From Candidatus Halomonas stercoripullorum (GTDB lineage Bacteria; Pseudomonadota; Gammaproteobacteria; Pseudomonadales; Halomonadaceae), in assembly GCA_019114645.1 (NCBI GenBank), contig DXFC01000325.1, positions 1 through 34,337 of the forward strand: 34,337 nucleotides of DNA, read 5' to 3'. Shown one piece after another: positions 8,364 through 15,646 of the stretch (position 1 is the stretch's first letter; every line of letters begins with the position of its first letter). Position numbers and translations under genes: made by a program. The notes beneath the pieces were generated by a model. The model searched no databases. It saw only the letters and a program-made list of their open reading frames with translations, and had not been told where the DNA came from.

Positions 8364-8376
8364 TATCAATAGCTTC
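8364..8376 (+). promoter_or_regulatory. IHF-like site upstream of the rpoN sigma-54 promoter
   Basis: TATCAATAGCTTC matches the IHF consensus WATCARNNNNTTR at every defined position except the last base. It lies about 64-76 bases upstream of the predicted start, between the promoter and a further-upstream inverted repeat. This is where IHF bends DNA at many sigma-54 promoters. Short degenerate sites are common by chance, so this is supportive only. Confidence 0.4.
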
Positions 8377-8420
8377 TTTGTAAGAATTGGTAGATAAGTG
8401 CTATGGCAGGTGCCGGGACG

Positions 8421-9152
8421 CTAAAGTCTGAAGTCTTCGCCAAGATAGACTTCACGCACCCGCTGATTGCCCAGAATCGCTGCGGCATCGCCTTCGGCAA
8501 TGATCTGGCCGTCGCCGACGATGTAGGCGGAATCACAGATATCAAGGGTTTCACGGACGTTGTGATCGGTAATCAGGACGCCAATGTCACGCGCCTTGAG
8601 TTGGCGAATAATTCCTTTGATTTCGCCTACCGAGATCGGGTCGACCCCGGCAAAGGGTTCGTCCAGCAGAATAAAGGCCGGCTCGGTGGCCAGCGCCCGG
8701 GCGATTTCGACACGGCGGCGTTCACCACCCGAAAGACTCATGCCCAGATTGTCGCGGATATGCGTGACATGAAAGTCTTCGAGCAGCTGTTTGAGCCGGG
8801 CTTGGCGGCCCTGACGATCCAGGTCCTTGCGTGTTTCCAGAATTGCCATGATGTTGTCGGCGACCGACAGCTTGCGAAAAATCGAGGCTTCCTGGGGCAG
8901 GTAGCCGATACCGGCGCGGGCCCGTTCGTGCATGGCGCTGCGCGAAAGGTCCAGGTCGTCGATGCCGACGTTGCCGGCATCAGCCTTGACCAGCCCCACG
9001 ATCATGTAGAAGGAGGTCGTCTTGCCAGCGCCATTGGGGCCGAGCAGGCCGACTATGCTGCCTTGCTTTATGGCCAGGCTGATGTCGTGCACCACGCGAC
9101 GGCGTTTGTAGCTCTTGGCCAGGTGGCGGGCATGTAGGGTCTTCATCGCCAT
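8421..9152 (-). CDS. lptB: LptB, LPS export ABC transporter ATPase
   Basis: 243 residues. LptB powers the LptB2FG extractor that pulls LPS from the inner membrane into the LptC-LptA-LptD bridge. The Walker A motif is GPNGAGKT at residues 38-45, the Q-loop lies in YLPQEASIF, the ABC signature is LSGGE at 140-144, and Walker B is ILLDEP at 161-166 followed by FAGVD. The C-terminus VYLGEDFRL is the LptB hallmark. The start is one base after the lptA stop, so it is part of the lptCAB unit. LptF/LptG are not in the window. The start could be either Met of the MAM N-terminus. Confidence 0.98.
   Translation of the reverse strand: MAMKTLHARHLAKSYKRRRVVHDISLAIKQGSIVGLLGPNGAGKTTSFYMIVGLVKADAGNVGIDDLDLSRSAMHERARAGIGYLPQEASIFRKLSVADNIMAILETRKDLDRQGRQARLKQLLEDFHVTHIRDNLGMSLSGGERRRVEIARALATEPAFILLDEPFAGVDPISVGEIKGIIRQLKARDIGVLITDHNVRETLDICDSAYIVGDGQIIAEGDAAAILGNQRVREVYLGEDFRL
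8429..8454. repeat. 7-bp perfect inverted repeat, candidate activator site for rpoN promoter
   Basis: TGAAGTC and GACTTCA flank 12 bases. The centre is about 140 bases upstream of the predicted sigma-54 start, the usual distance for an enhancer-binding-protein site. It falls in the last codons of lptB, where the conserved residues E-V and D-F happen to use complementary codons. It may therefore be coincidental. Confidence 0.3.
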
Positions 9153-9153
9153 C

Positions 9154-9681
9154 TCAGCGCTCCGGCTGCAACGTCATGCGGATGCGCTGCCGCCCTTCGA
9201 CGCCCTCCGCCTCGGCGCGGGCCTGGACGACGCGGCGATCAAGGAAATACTCCAGATAACCACCATCGAAGGTGTCACCGGCCTGGTGCAGCTCGGCCCG
9301 GTCGATCAGTTCCACGCGGCGCTCGGCCACATGGTAGACAATGGTGCGACCCCAGCCGCGTATGACCGGCTCCTGGGGGTCGGGTTGCTGTTCGATGTAG
9401 GCACGTTCGCCGTAGGCGGTGGCGCGCGAAAGTTCGCCGGCGGCGTTGCGCTGGAGTTCTACACGGTCTCCGGTAAGTTGCATGCTGCCTTGGCGGATAT
9501 GGACCTCGCCGGTGTAAATCGCAGTGCCGGCCTGGTCGTCCAGGTCGAGACGGTCGGCCTCGACTTCGACAGGCTGGTCGGCGTCGTTCTGCTGTGCCAT
9601 GGCGGGCCCAGTGCTCCAGGCCAGGCCGGATAGTGCCACAGCGAGCAGCGTCGATGCGAGCGGGGACGTGTGTCGCTTCAT
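9154..9681 (-). CDS. lptA: LptA, periplasmic LPS transport bridge protein
   Basis: 175 residues with a signal peptide (about 1-29, cleavage after AMA). LptA monomers stack into the periplasmic beta-jellyroll bridge carrying LPS from LptC to LptD. The OstA-like repeats are visible: VEVEADRLDLDDQAGTAIYT, VHIRQGSMQLTGDRVEL and a C-terminal beta strand region ending RIRMTLQPER. The start overlaps the lptC stop by four bases (ATGA) and the stop is one base from the lptB start. This indicates one translationally coupled lptCAB block. The assignment rests on the fold-like repeats plus context and is secure. Confidence 0.95.
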   Translation of the reverse strand: MKRHTSPLASTLLAVALSGLAWSTGPAMAQQNDADQPVEVEADRLDLDDQAGTAIYTGEVHIRQGSMQLTGDRVELQRNAAGELSRATAYGERAYIEQQPDPQEPVIRGWGRTIVYHVAERRVELIDRAELHQAGDTFDGGYLEYFLDRRVVQARAEAEGVEGRQRIRMTLQPER

Positions 9682-10298
9682 GGCGTAAATTCCTCCAGGG
9701 TGATAGGGGTTGCCGGCTCGTGCTGGGCGCCTTCCGGTGGGTGGTGGCCGCGGACATTGTGTGACAAGCGAGCCTGGTTGTCATGGATCCAGGCATCGAA
9801 ACGCTCCCCGCGCATGCGCTGGGGAGGTTGCTGAAGCAGTGCCGGTGTATCGCTCCAGGCGTGGCCCGTATCGGCATCGAAGTGCAGGATGTCGGTATCG
9901 AGCTGCCAGCGTTCCTGTGGTGCAAACAGGCGGGCATCACCGGATAGCATCAAGGGGTTGCCGCCCGGACCCAGGCGCCCGATCTGGCCACTGGCCACCC
10001 ATAAGCGCCCTTCCTGGTCAATAAGGTGGGCCAGTGGCGTCACAGCGCGAATGACATCGTCGTGAGGGGTATGTACCAGGCGTGGGCTCTCCAGCCGCTG
10101 GTGAGCGTTGCCGGTGGCATCGAAACGGGTCATCCGGGCCATTTCAAGCACGAAGTCGGGCTCGCCGGCTTCATCGCGGGGGACCGGGCCGGGAGGTGTG
10201 ACCTGGCGGGGGTCCAGCCAGGCAATGATGCCGCCAACCAAGAGCAGCAGTAGCGCCATCCAGATGCGGAATGAAGGGCGAGCCAGGCGCACACGCAT
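9678..10298 (-). CDS. lptC: LptC, inner-membrane LPS export protein
   Basis: 206 residues from the ATG at 10298. That start has a ribosome site (AGAGGTAA) overlapping the kdsC stop. One N-terminal membrane helix (FRIWMALLLLLVGGIIAWLD, about residues 10-29) anchors a periplasmic beta-jellyroll that receives LPS from LptB2FG and hands it to LptA. The body shows the LptC pattern PDFVLEMARMTRFDATGNAHQ and LMLSGDARLFAP. An upstream in-frame extension of 29 residues overlaps kdsC and is rejected. Sequence conservation in LptC is low; position between kdsC and lptA confirms the call. Confidence 0.93.
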   Translation of the reverse strand: MRVRLARPSFRIWMALLLLLVGGIIAWLDPRQVTPPGPVPRDEAGEPDFVLEMARMTRFDATGNAHQRLESPRLVHTPHDDVIRAVTPLAHLIDQEGRLWVASGQIGRLGPGGNPLMLSGDARLFAPQERWQLDTDILHFDADTGHAWSDTPALLQQPPQRMRGERFDAWIHDNQARLSHNVRGHHPPEGAQHEPATPITLEEFTP

Positions 10299-10312
10299 CA
10301 GCCATTTACCTC

Positions 10313-10870
10313 TTATCGAGTGCCGTGCAGGTAGGTGTCGAGCAAGGCGCCACGATGCCCTTGTGCCAGCAGTAGCATATCGCAAATTTCACGTGCTGCG
10401 CCGTAGCCACCGTCGCGTTCGGTAATGAGGTCGGCCCTGGCGCGAATGTAGGAGGGAGCGCCAGGCACCGTGAAGCTGACACCAACACGCTGGATGACCG
10501 CGAGGTCAGGCAGGTCATCGCCGCAATAGGCGACCTGATCGAGCCCTATGGCTTCACTGCGGCACAGCTCGCGGAGTGTGCTGAGCTTGTCTTGGCAGTT
10601 TTGAAACACATGTTTTATGCCCAGGTGATTGGCGCGCTGACTGACCATGGGGGACTCGCGGCCGGTAATGAAGGCTACGTGCAGACCTGCCCGCTGCAGT
10701 AATTGGAGGCCCAGGCCATCCAGCGTATGAAAGGCCTTGATCTCGATGCCGTCCGACTGGAAGTAGAGGCGACCGTCGGTAAGCACACCGTCAACATCTA
10801 GTGCCAGCAGGCGGATTTTACGCAAACGTTTCAGTAGATCGGGGGCGAGTTCAGAGCTGGCCGGCACCAT
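10313..10870 (-). CDS. kdsC: KdsC, Kdo-8-phosphate phosphatase
   Basis: 185 residues. KdsC removes phosphate from 3-deoxy-D-manno-octulosonate-8-phosphate to give Kdo for the LPS inner core. It is a small HAD-family (C0, capless) enzyme acting as a tetramer. HAD motif I is DVDGVLTDG with Asp25/Asp27; motif II is the ITGR segment (AFITGRES); the Lys of motif III is in FQNCQDKLSTL; motif IV is YCGDDLPDLAV. It lies between kdsD, which makes the arabinose-5-phosphate precursor, and lptC. The KdsA and KdsB steps are elsewhere. Confidence 0.97.
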   Translation of the reverse strand: MVPASSELAPDLLKRLRKIRLLALDVDGVLTDGRLYFQSDGIEIKAFHTLDGLGLQLLQRAGLHVAFITGRESPMVSQRANHLGIKHVFQNCQDKLSTLRELCRSEAIGLDQVAYCGDDLPDLAVIQRVGVSFTVPGAPSYIRARADLITERDGGYGAAREICDMLLLAQGHRGALLDTYLHGTR

Positions 10871-10923
10871 GGGTTTCCCTTGTCCGTTGAGAGTGTGTGT
10901 TAAGCAATATCGGCTAAAGAGGT

Positions 10924-11931
10924 TTAGATGACACCGCTGCGCAGCAAGTCGTGCATGTGCAAGGCTCCGACTGGCTGGCCCTCGGCGTTAACCACGGCTA
11001 GCGCAGTGATGCGGTTATCTTCCATCAGGCGCACCGCCTCGGCTGCCAGCACATCGGGGGTCGTACGTTTGCCGGGACGCGTCATGACGTCATCCACTTT
11101 CAGGCTGCTGAGGTCATGATGCTGGTCCAGGGTCCGGCGAAGATCACCATCGGTATAGACGCCGATCAGCAGATTACGTTCGTCCACCACGCAGGTAAAG
11201 CCGAGTCCCTGGCGGGTGATTTCAAGTAGCGCATCCCGCAGCGAGCTACCCAGCGGCACTATCGGCAAGCGCTCTCCTTCGTGCATCAGGTCGCCAACGC
11301 GCAGCAGCAAGCGTTTGCCCAGGCTGCCGCCGGGGTGTGAGCGAGCAAAATCTTCGGCGGTAAAGCCGCGGGTTTCCAGCAGGGCTACCGCCAGGGCATC
11401 ACCCAGCGCCAGCGCGGCGGTCGTCGAAGCGGTGGGGGCCAGGTCGAGAGGGCACGCCTCGCGAGCCACTCCGGCATTGAGGTGAGCGTCGGCATGGCGG
11501 GCCAGGGTGGAGCCGGGGCGGCCCGTCATGCTGATCAGGGGGGTGCCCAAGCGCTTGAGCAGTGGCAACAATGCAGTGACTTCAGCCGTCTCGCCGGAGT
11601 TCGATAGTGCCAGCACCACATCACCAGGCGTCACCATGCCGAGGTCGCCGTGGCTGGCTTCGCCAGGGTGGACGAAAAAAGCCGGTGTGCCGGTGCTGGC
11701 CAATGTTGCCGCAATTTTGCCGGCAATATGCCCCGACTTGCCCATGCCGGTGACCACCACGCGGCCCTGGCAAGCGAGGAGGAGCTCACAGGCGTGATCA
11801 AAATGGTCGTCGAGTCGTTCGGCGAGGGCGGCAATGGCCTGCTGCTCAATCTTCAAGGTACGTCGGGCGCTCTCTCTGAAGCTGGTAGAGGCGCCTGGCA
11901 TCTGGGATGGCGAGGTGTCGGGGTGAGTCAT
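10924..11931 (-). CDS. kdsD: KdsD, arabinose-5-phosphate isomerase
   Basis: 335 residues, standard size. It converts ribulose-5-phosphate to arabinose-5-phosphate, the entry step to Kdo. An N-terminal SIS sugar-isomerase domain spans about 45-180, with VVVTGMGKSGHIAGK (Lys65) and the phosphosugar loop SNSGET at 110-115. Two CBS domains follow, roughly 208-265 and 275-335, with VGDLMHEGERLPIV and VDDVMTRPGKRTTP at their starts. It is the first gene of the kdsDC-lptCAB-rpoN group and is divergent from mlaF. In E. coli an antiporter gene (yrbG) separates the two; none is present here. Confidence 0.97.
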   Translation of the reverse strand: MTHPDTSPSQMPGASTSFRESARRTLKIEQQAIAALAERLDDHFDHACELLLACQGRVVVTGMGKSGHIAGKIAATLASTGTPAFFVHPGEASHGDLGMVTPGDVVLALSNSGETAEVTALLPLLKRLGTPLISMTGRPGSTLARHADAHLNAGVAREACPLDLAPTASTTAALALGDALAVALLETRGFTAEDFARSHPGGSLGKRLLLRVGDLMHEGERLPIVPLGSSLRDALLEITRQGLGFTCVVDERNLLIGVYTDGDLRRTLDQHHDLSSLKVDDVMTRPGKRTTPDVLAAEAVRLMEDNRITALAVVNAEGQPVGALHMHDLLRSGVI

Positions 11932-12040
11932 GGCAATGGTGGTGACCGGTGCTGGGTTTACTCAAGGGTGGCACTCCCAGTGACGACGTGCCAGGTGGCT
12001 TACCAGACTGGGGGTGCGAGATCGGGGGAGGCAGAGTGCC

Positions 12041-12071
12041 ATATTAGACGTTTTCGCTGCGCTGGGTGCAA
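12041..12071 (-). promoter_or_regulatory. Possible promoter for kdsD
   Basis: In the 188-base kdsD/mlaF divergent gap the minus strand has TTGCAC (12066-12071) and TAATAT (12041-12046). The spacer is 19 bases, longer than ideal, so confidence is low. No comparably good box was seen for mlaF on the plus strand; the rest of the gap shows nothing I can name. Confidence 0.28.
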
Positions 12072-12119
12072 GCGTTCGGTTGATAGTGTACTGGCGTCGA
12101 ACGGCGTGGTTAGGATACG

Positions 12120-12962
12120 ATGTTCGATAACTTTTCCAGGTTGGCCAGTATGTTCGATTCACTCCTCGTGGAGGTGAAAGGATTACGCTTCTCGCGCGGC
12201 GAGAGGCAGATTTTTCGCGGCGTCGAGCTGCGGATTCCCCGTGGTCGTATTACCGCCATCATGGGCCCCAGCGGAACCGGCAAGACCACGTTGCTCAAGC
12301 TGATGGGAGGGCAACTGGTACCTGACGCAGGCGAGGTTCTGGTCGAAGGGCAGGACATCCACGGCCTGTCGCGCAAGGCGCTGTTCGGCTTGCGTCGACG
12401 CATGGGCATGCTGTTTCAGAGCGGGGCGCTATTTTCCGACCTGAACGTCTTTGAAAATGTGGCGTTCCCGTTACGTGTGCATACCGATCTGCCCGAGGCC
12501 ATGGTGCGTGATCTGGTGCTGATGAAGCTGGAAGCGGTTGGGTTGCGTGGTGCCCGTGAGCTAATGCCTTCCGAACTGTCAGGCGGCATGGCGCGTCGTG
12601 TGGCATTGGCGCGTGCCATTGCGCTCGACCCCGACCTGGTCCTTTACGATGAGCCATTCGTGGGGCAGGACCCGATTTCCAAAGGCATTCTGGTGAAGCT
12701 GATCAAGCAGCTCAACGAGGCGCTGGGCCTTACCTCTGTGGTGGTGTCGCACGACATTGCCGAAACACTCTCTATCGCCGACTACGTTTATGTCATCGCC
12801 GATGGCCAGGTCATGGCACAGGGCACGCCGGCCGGGCTGGATGTCGATGAGGACCCGCGGGTCAGGCAGTTCGTTCATGGTGAACCTGATGGGCCGGTCC
12901 CTTTTCATTACGCGGCGCCGGATTTTCTGCAGGATATCCTGGTGCGGGAGGACCGGGCATGA
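12120..12962 (+). CDS. mlaF: MlaF, phospholipid transport ABC ATPase
   Basis: 280 residues from the ATG at 12120, which has TAGGA four bases upstream. The ATG at 12150 (270 residues) aligns better with the E. coli N-terminus and is a real alternative. MlaF is the ATPase of MlaFEDB, which moves phospholipid between the inner membrane and periplasmic MlaC to maintain outer-membrane asymmetry. Counting from 12120, the Walker A is GPSGTGKT at 49-56; the Q-loop is MLFQSGALFSDLNVFENVA; the signature is LSGGMARR; Walker B is LVLYDEPFVGQDP. The C-terminal tail DGPVPFHYAAPDF is typical of MlaF. Its stop overlaps mlaE by four bases. Confidence 0.96.
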   Translation: MFDNFSRLASMFDSLLVEVKGLRFSRGERQIFRGVELRIPRGRITAIMGPSGTGKTTLLKLMGGQLVPDAGEVLVEGQDIHGLSRKALFGLRRRMGMLFQSGALFSDLNVFENVAFPLRVHTDLPEAMVRDLVLMKLEAVGLRGARELMPSELSGGMARRVALARAIALDPDLVLYDEPFVGQDPISKGILVKLIKQLNEALGLTSVVVSHDIAETLSIADYVYVIADGQVMAQGTPAGLDVDEDPRVRQFVHGEPDGPVPFHYAAPDFLQDILVREDRA

Positions 12963-13741
12963 TCAGGCGTATTCACGCTCTCGGGCGGCGTGGCTGTGAC
13001 ATGCTTGAAGCGCTGGGGCGATCGGCGGTCTTTCTTGCCCGGGCATCGCTGGGAGTTCCGGCACGGGAAGGCTGGTACTTATGGCTCCGGCAGATGCACT
13101 TTGTCGGGGTGCTGTCGCTCGCCATCATCGTGGTATCGGGCCTGTTTATCGGCATGGTGCTGGCGCTGCAGGGCTATACCATTCTGGTTGACTTTGGGGC
13201 CGAGCAGGCGCTGGGCCAGATGGTGGCGCTCTCGCTGTTGCGTGAGCTATCGCCGGTAGTGGCGGCCCTGCTGTTCGCCGGTCGTGCCGGCTCGGCGCTC
13301 ACTGCCGAAATCGGCCTGATGAAGGCTACCGAGCAGCTCACCAGCATGGAAATGATCGGGGTCGACCCGCTGCGCCGGGTGGTGGCGCCCAGGCTGTGGG
13401 CCGGCTTTGTGGCCCTGCCGCTACTGACCGTCGGTTTCAGTGTCGTCGGCGTCTATGGCGGGTACCTGGTCGGGGTCCAGTGGCTGGGTGTCTTCGAGGG
13501 CTCTTACTGGAGCAACATGCAAAGCAGTGTCAGTTTTATAGCTGATGTCGGCAACGGCATGATCAAGAGCCTGGTATTCGCCTTGGTGGTGACCTGGATT
13601 GCGGTATTCCAGGGGTACGACCTGGTGCCGACGGCAGAAGGGATCTCGCGTGCTACTACGCGCACCGTAGTCTACTCCTCGCTCTCGGTGCTGGGGCTCG
13701 ATTTCGTCTTGACTGCAGTGATGTTCGGAGGGTTCTCCTGA
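12959..13741 (+). CDS. mlaE: MlaE, phospholipid transport permease
   Basis: 260 residues, the family's standard size. It is the inner-membrane permease of MlaFEDB. An amphipathic N-terminal region (WYLWLRQMHFVGV) is followed by about five hydrophobic segments. These include SLAIIVVSGLFIGMVLALQG and the conserved permease loop LLFAGRAGSALTAEIGLMKATEQL, the MlaE signature that couples to the ATPase. The GYDLVPTAEGISRATTR region near the C-terminus is also characteristic. It is coupled to mlaF through an ATGA overlap. Its own stop overlaps a short ORF that leads into mlaD. Confidence 0.97.
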   Translation: MIRRIHALGRRGCDMLEALGRSAVFLARASLGVPAREGWYLWLRQMHFVGVLSLAIIVVSGLFIGMVLALQGYTILVDFGAEQALGQMVALSLLRELSPVVAALLFAGRAGSALTAEIGLMKATEQLTSMEMIGVDPLRRVVAPRLWAGFVALPLLTVGFSVVGVYGGYLVGVQWLGVFEGSYWSNMQSSVSFIADVGNGMIKSLVFALVVTWIAVFQGYDLVPTAEGISRATTRTVVYSSLSVLGLDFVLTAVMFGGFS

Positions 13742-13782
13742 TGCTAGGTCGCAATTTTTCGCTGGATGGGGTGACAGGATGA
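13741..13782 (+). CDS. 13-codon ORF bridging mlaE and mlaD (speculative)
   Basis: The mlaE stop TGA shares its last base with an ATG that opens a 13-codon frame (MLGRNFSLDGVTG). That frame's TGA overlaps the mlaD ATG in an ATGA. Both junctions have the geometry of termination-reinitiation coupling. I recognise no peptide family and see no separate ribosome site for it. It may simply be spacer. Confidence 0.22.
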   Translation: MLGRNFSLDGVTG

Positions 13783-14243
13783 AGCGCGGCAAGACAATGG
13801 AGCTGGGGGTCGGCCTGTTCATGCTGGCCGGCATTCTGGGATTGCTGTTTCTGGGGCTGCGGGTGAGTGGGCTGACATTCAGCATGCCTGGCGAGACCTT
13901 CCGGCTTGAGGCGAATTTCGCCAATATCGGTAGTCTCAAGCCGCGGGCGCGGGTCACCATGGCTGGTGTCACGGTTGGACGGGTGAGCGCCATTGATCTC
14001 GATACCGACTGGTACGATGCACGGGTCATCCTGGAGCTGGATGCCGAGCTGGAAGGCCAGTTGTCCCGCGATACGACCGCCGCCATTCTGACGGCGGGCT
14101 TGTTGGGTGAACAGTATATCGGGCTCTCTGTGGGGGGGGATCCCGAGATGCTTGCCGATGGCGACGTTATTCGCGATACCCAGTCTGCGCTGGTGCTGGA
14201 GGAACTGATCCAGCAGTTCGTGTCCAATATGGTGGGTGATTAG
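13779..14243 (+). CDS. mlaD: MlaD, MCE-domain phospholipid-binding protein
   Basis: 154 residues with one N-terminal membrane helix (GVGLFMLAGILGLLFLGLRVSG) and a single MCE domain. The MCE part has the conserved LEANFANIGSLKPRARVTMAG and the VGRVSAIDLD strand. A late TAAILTAGLLGEQYIGLSVGG segment belongs to the hexamer pore region. MlaD hexamers sit on MlaE and form the lipid channel that docks MlaC. It is slightly shorter than the E. coli protein. The start at 13779 has GACAGG just upstream and overlaps the stop of a 13-codon ORF. The stop (TAG) abuts the mlaC reading region. Confidence 0.95.
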   Translation: MKRGKTMELGVGLFMLAGILGLLFLGLRVSGLTFSMPGETFRLEANFANIGSLKPRARVTMAGVTVGRVSAIDLDTDWYDARVILELDAELEGQLSRDTTAAILTAGLLGEQYIGLSVGGDPEMLADGDVIRDTQSALVLEELIQQFVSNMVGD

Positions 14244-14263
14244 TGTTCAACCGGGATGGTTCC

Positions 14264-14926
14264 ATGATTCAAATGACATTTCCTTTTGCACTGCTGCGCC
14301 GTTGGTTGCTGGGCTTGAGTCTGGTGCTTGTCAGCTTGTCGGCAACCGCTGCACCCGAACGTTCCCCGGAGCAGGTTATTCGTGACAGTGTTGACGAGCT
14401 GATGGGGCAAATCGAAGGTAACCGGGATTACTACGTCAATAATCTGGACGAGCTGGAAGCGCTGGTCGACGACAGCCTCGACGACATTGCCAACTTCCGC
14501 TACATCGGTGCCAGCGTGATGGGGCGCTATTTTCAGAACGCGACACCCGAACAGCGTACGCGCTTTGCCAATGTCTTCCGCCAGACGCTGATCGATACTT
14601 ATACCAAAGGGCTGGTGACCTTTGACTACCGTGAGTTGCGAGTGCTTGAGGGGCAGCGTGCGCCGCGCCATGAGGATCAGGCTTCGGTCGCCATGGAGGT
14701 GGTCGCCATGGATGGTACCGTTTATCCGGTCAGCTATACCCTGCGTCTGGCGGACGAGCAGTGGAAAGTGGTCAATGTCATCGTCAATGGCATTAACCTG
14801 GGCCTGACGTTCCGCAATCAATTCGACCAGGCCATGCGTGATCATGGGCGTGATTACGACGCCGTGATTGCCGGCTGGGCGCCAGAAATTGCCACGGAAG
14901 AGCTTGAGGCGGGCGGGAGTAGATGA
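14264..14926 (+). CDS. mlaC: MlaC, periplasmic phospholipid shuttle
   Basis: 220 residues from the ATG at 14264, preceded by GGGATGG. An in-frame GTG at 14243 overlaps the mlaD stop and would add seven residues; the next ATG at 14273 is a further option. A clear signal peptide ends at SATAA (about residue 30). The mature domain has the MlaC hallmarks IANFRYIGASVMGRYFQNATPEQRTRF (read in two parts), DTYTKGLVTFDY and WKVVNVIVNGINLGLTFRNQF. MlaC carries phospholipid between the outer-membrane MlaA-porin complex and inner-membrane MlaFEDB. mlaA is not in this window. Confidence 0.95.
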   Translation: MIQMTFPFALLRRWLLGLSLVLVSLSATAAPERSPEQVIRDSVDELMGQIEGNRDYYVNNLDELEALVDDSLDDIANFRYIGASVMGRYFQNATPEQRTRFANVFRQTLIDTYTKGLVTFDYRELRVLEGQRAPRHEDQASVAMEVVAMDGTVYPVSYTLRLADEQWKVVNVIVNGINLGLTFRNQFDQAMRDHGRDYDAVIAGWAPEIATEELEAGGSR

Positions 14927-15249
14927 CGCCGTTGCTTGAGAGTGGCCCACTGGCATTGAAAGCCGGTGCCCATGGTTTGGTGGTACAGGGTGTTGTCGAT
15001 TTCGATACCGCTGCGGCGTTGGCCAGGGCCGGTAGTGCCTGGATGCGGGAGCAGCCGGCGGGAAGCCGGGTGGTACTGGATTTGACGGGTATCGAGCATA
15101 TCAGCAGTGCGGCATTGAGCGTTCTGCTCGAATGGTTGCGCCAGGCGCGATCAGTGAATGTTGTGATCCAGAATGTGGAGCTGTCGACACCGCTGGCACG
15201 ATTGACGGCGGTAGCAGGCCTTGATGCGCTACTTCCTGCCGGCGATTAA
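14923..15249 (+). CDS. mlaB: MlaB, STAS-domain subunit of the Mla transporter
   Basis: 108 residues, a stand-alone STAS domain that binds and stabilises MlaF. The core STAS pattern is visible: a VVLDLTGIEHISSAALSVL strand-loop-helix, with serines where anti-sigma-factor antagonists carry their phosphorylatable residue. The helix and strand LLEWLRQARSVNVVIQNV follow. The ATG overlaps the mlaC stop by four bases. Low sequence conservation is normal for the family; operon position makes the call firm. A 114-base gap follows before ibaG. Confidence 0.92.
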   Translation: MTPLLESGPLALKAGAHGLVVQGVVDFDTAAALARAGSAWMREQPAGSRVVLDLTGIEHISSAALSVLLEWLRQARSVNVVIQNVELSTPLARLTAVAGLDALLPAGD

Positions 15250-15363
15250 AGCCTGATCGCCAAACCCGCTGCTTTTCATTACCATGTAGGCATCTTTTAT
15301 TGGCCACATTCCTCTACCGCAGGAGGCGGGCCGCTTCATTCGTCCCACAGGAGTTATTTTTAC

Positions 15364-15633
15364 ATGCAATCCAGTGACATCAAGGCGCTGCTCGAAGCGC
15401 GTCTCGAAGACTGTGAGTTCCACATCCAGGGCGAAGGTTGCAATTTCCAGGTTATTGCCATCGGTGAGGTGTTCGCCGGTCTGTCACCTGTCAAGCGCCA
15501 GCAACTCGTTTACGGGGCATTGTCTGATGAAATCGCCTCTGGTGCGGTGCATGCCGTGAGCCTCAAGACTTATACGCCAGCACAGTGGGCCGGCGCGCCG
15601 GAGAACAATACGCCATCTGGTCAGGGCGCCTGA
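15364..15633 (+). CDS. ibaG: IbaG, BolA-family protein
   Basis: 89 residues, a single BolA fold. The helix-turn-helix-like core FQVIAIGEVFAGLSPVKRQQLVYGAL and the C-terminal VHAVSLKTYTPAQW with the invariant His are present. BolA proteins pair with monothiol glutaredoxins to handle Fe-S clusters; IbaG is tied to acid resistance and envelope phenotypes. At the variable ligand position the sequence reads GEGCNF, where E. coli IbaG has GDGSHF; a Cys may therefore replace the loop His. The ATG has CACAGGAG at a proper distance. It precedes murA by 13 bases, a gene pair that is conserved in gammaproteobacteria. Confidence 0.94.
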   Translation: MQSSDIKALLEARLEDCEFHIQGEGCNFQVIAIGEVFAGLSPVKRQQLVYGALSDEIASGAVHAVSLKTYTPAQWAGAPENNTPSGQGA

Positions 15634-15646
15634 CGATCGGACACTC

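Noticed and set aside
8403..9137. A 244-codon open frame on the plus strand opposite lptB
   Set aside because: It is the antisense shadow of a well-conserved gene with complete ABC motifs; its translation resembles no family and it has no ribosome site.
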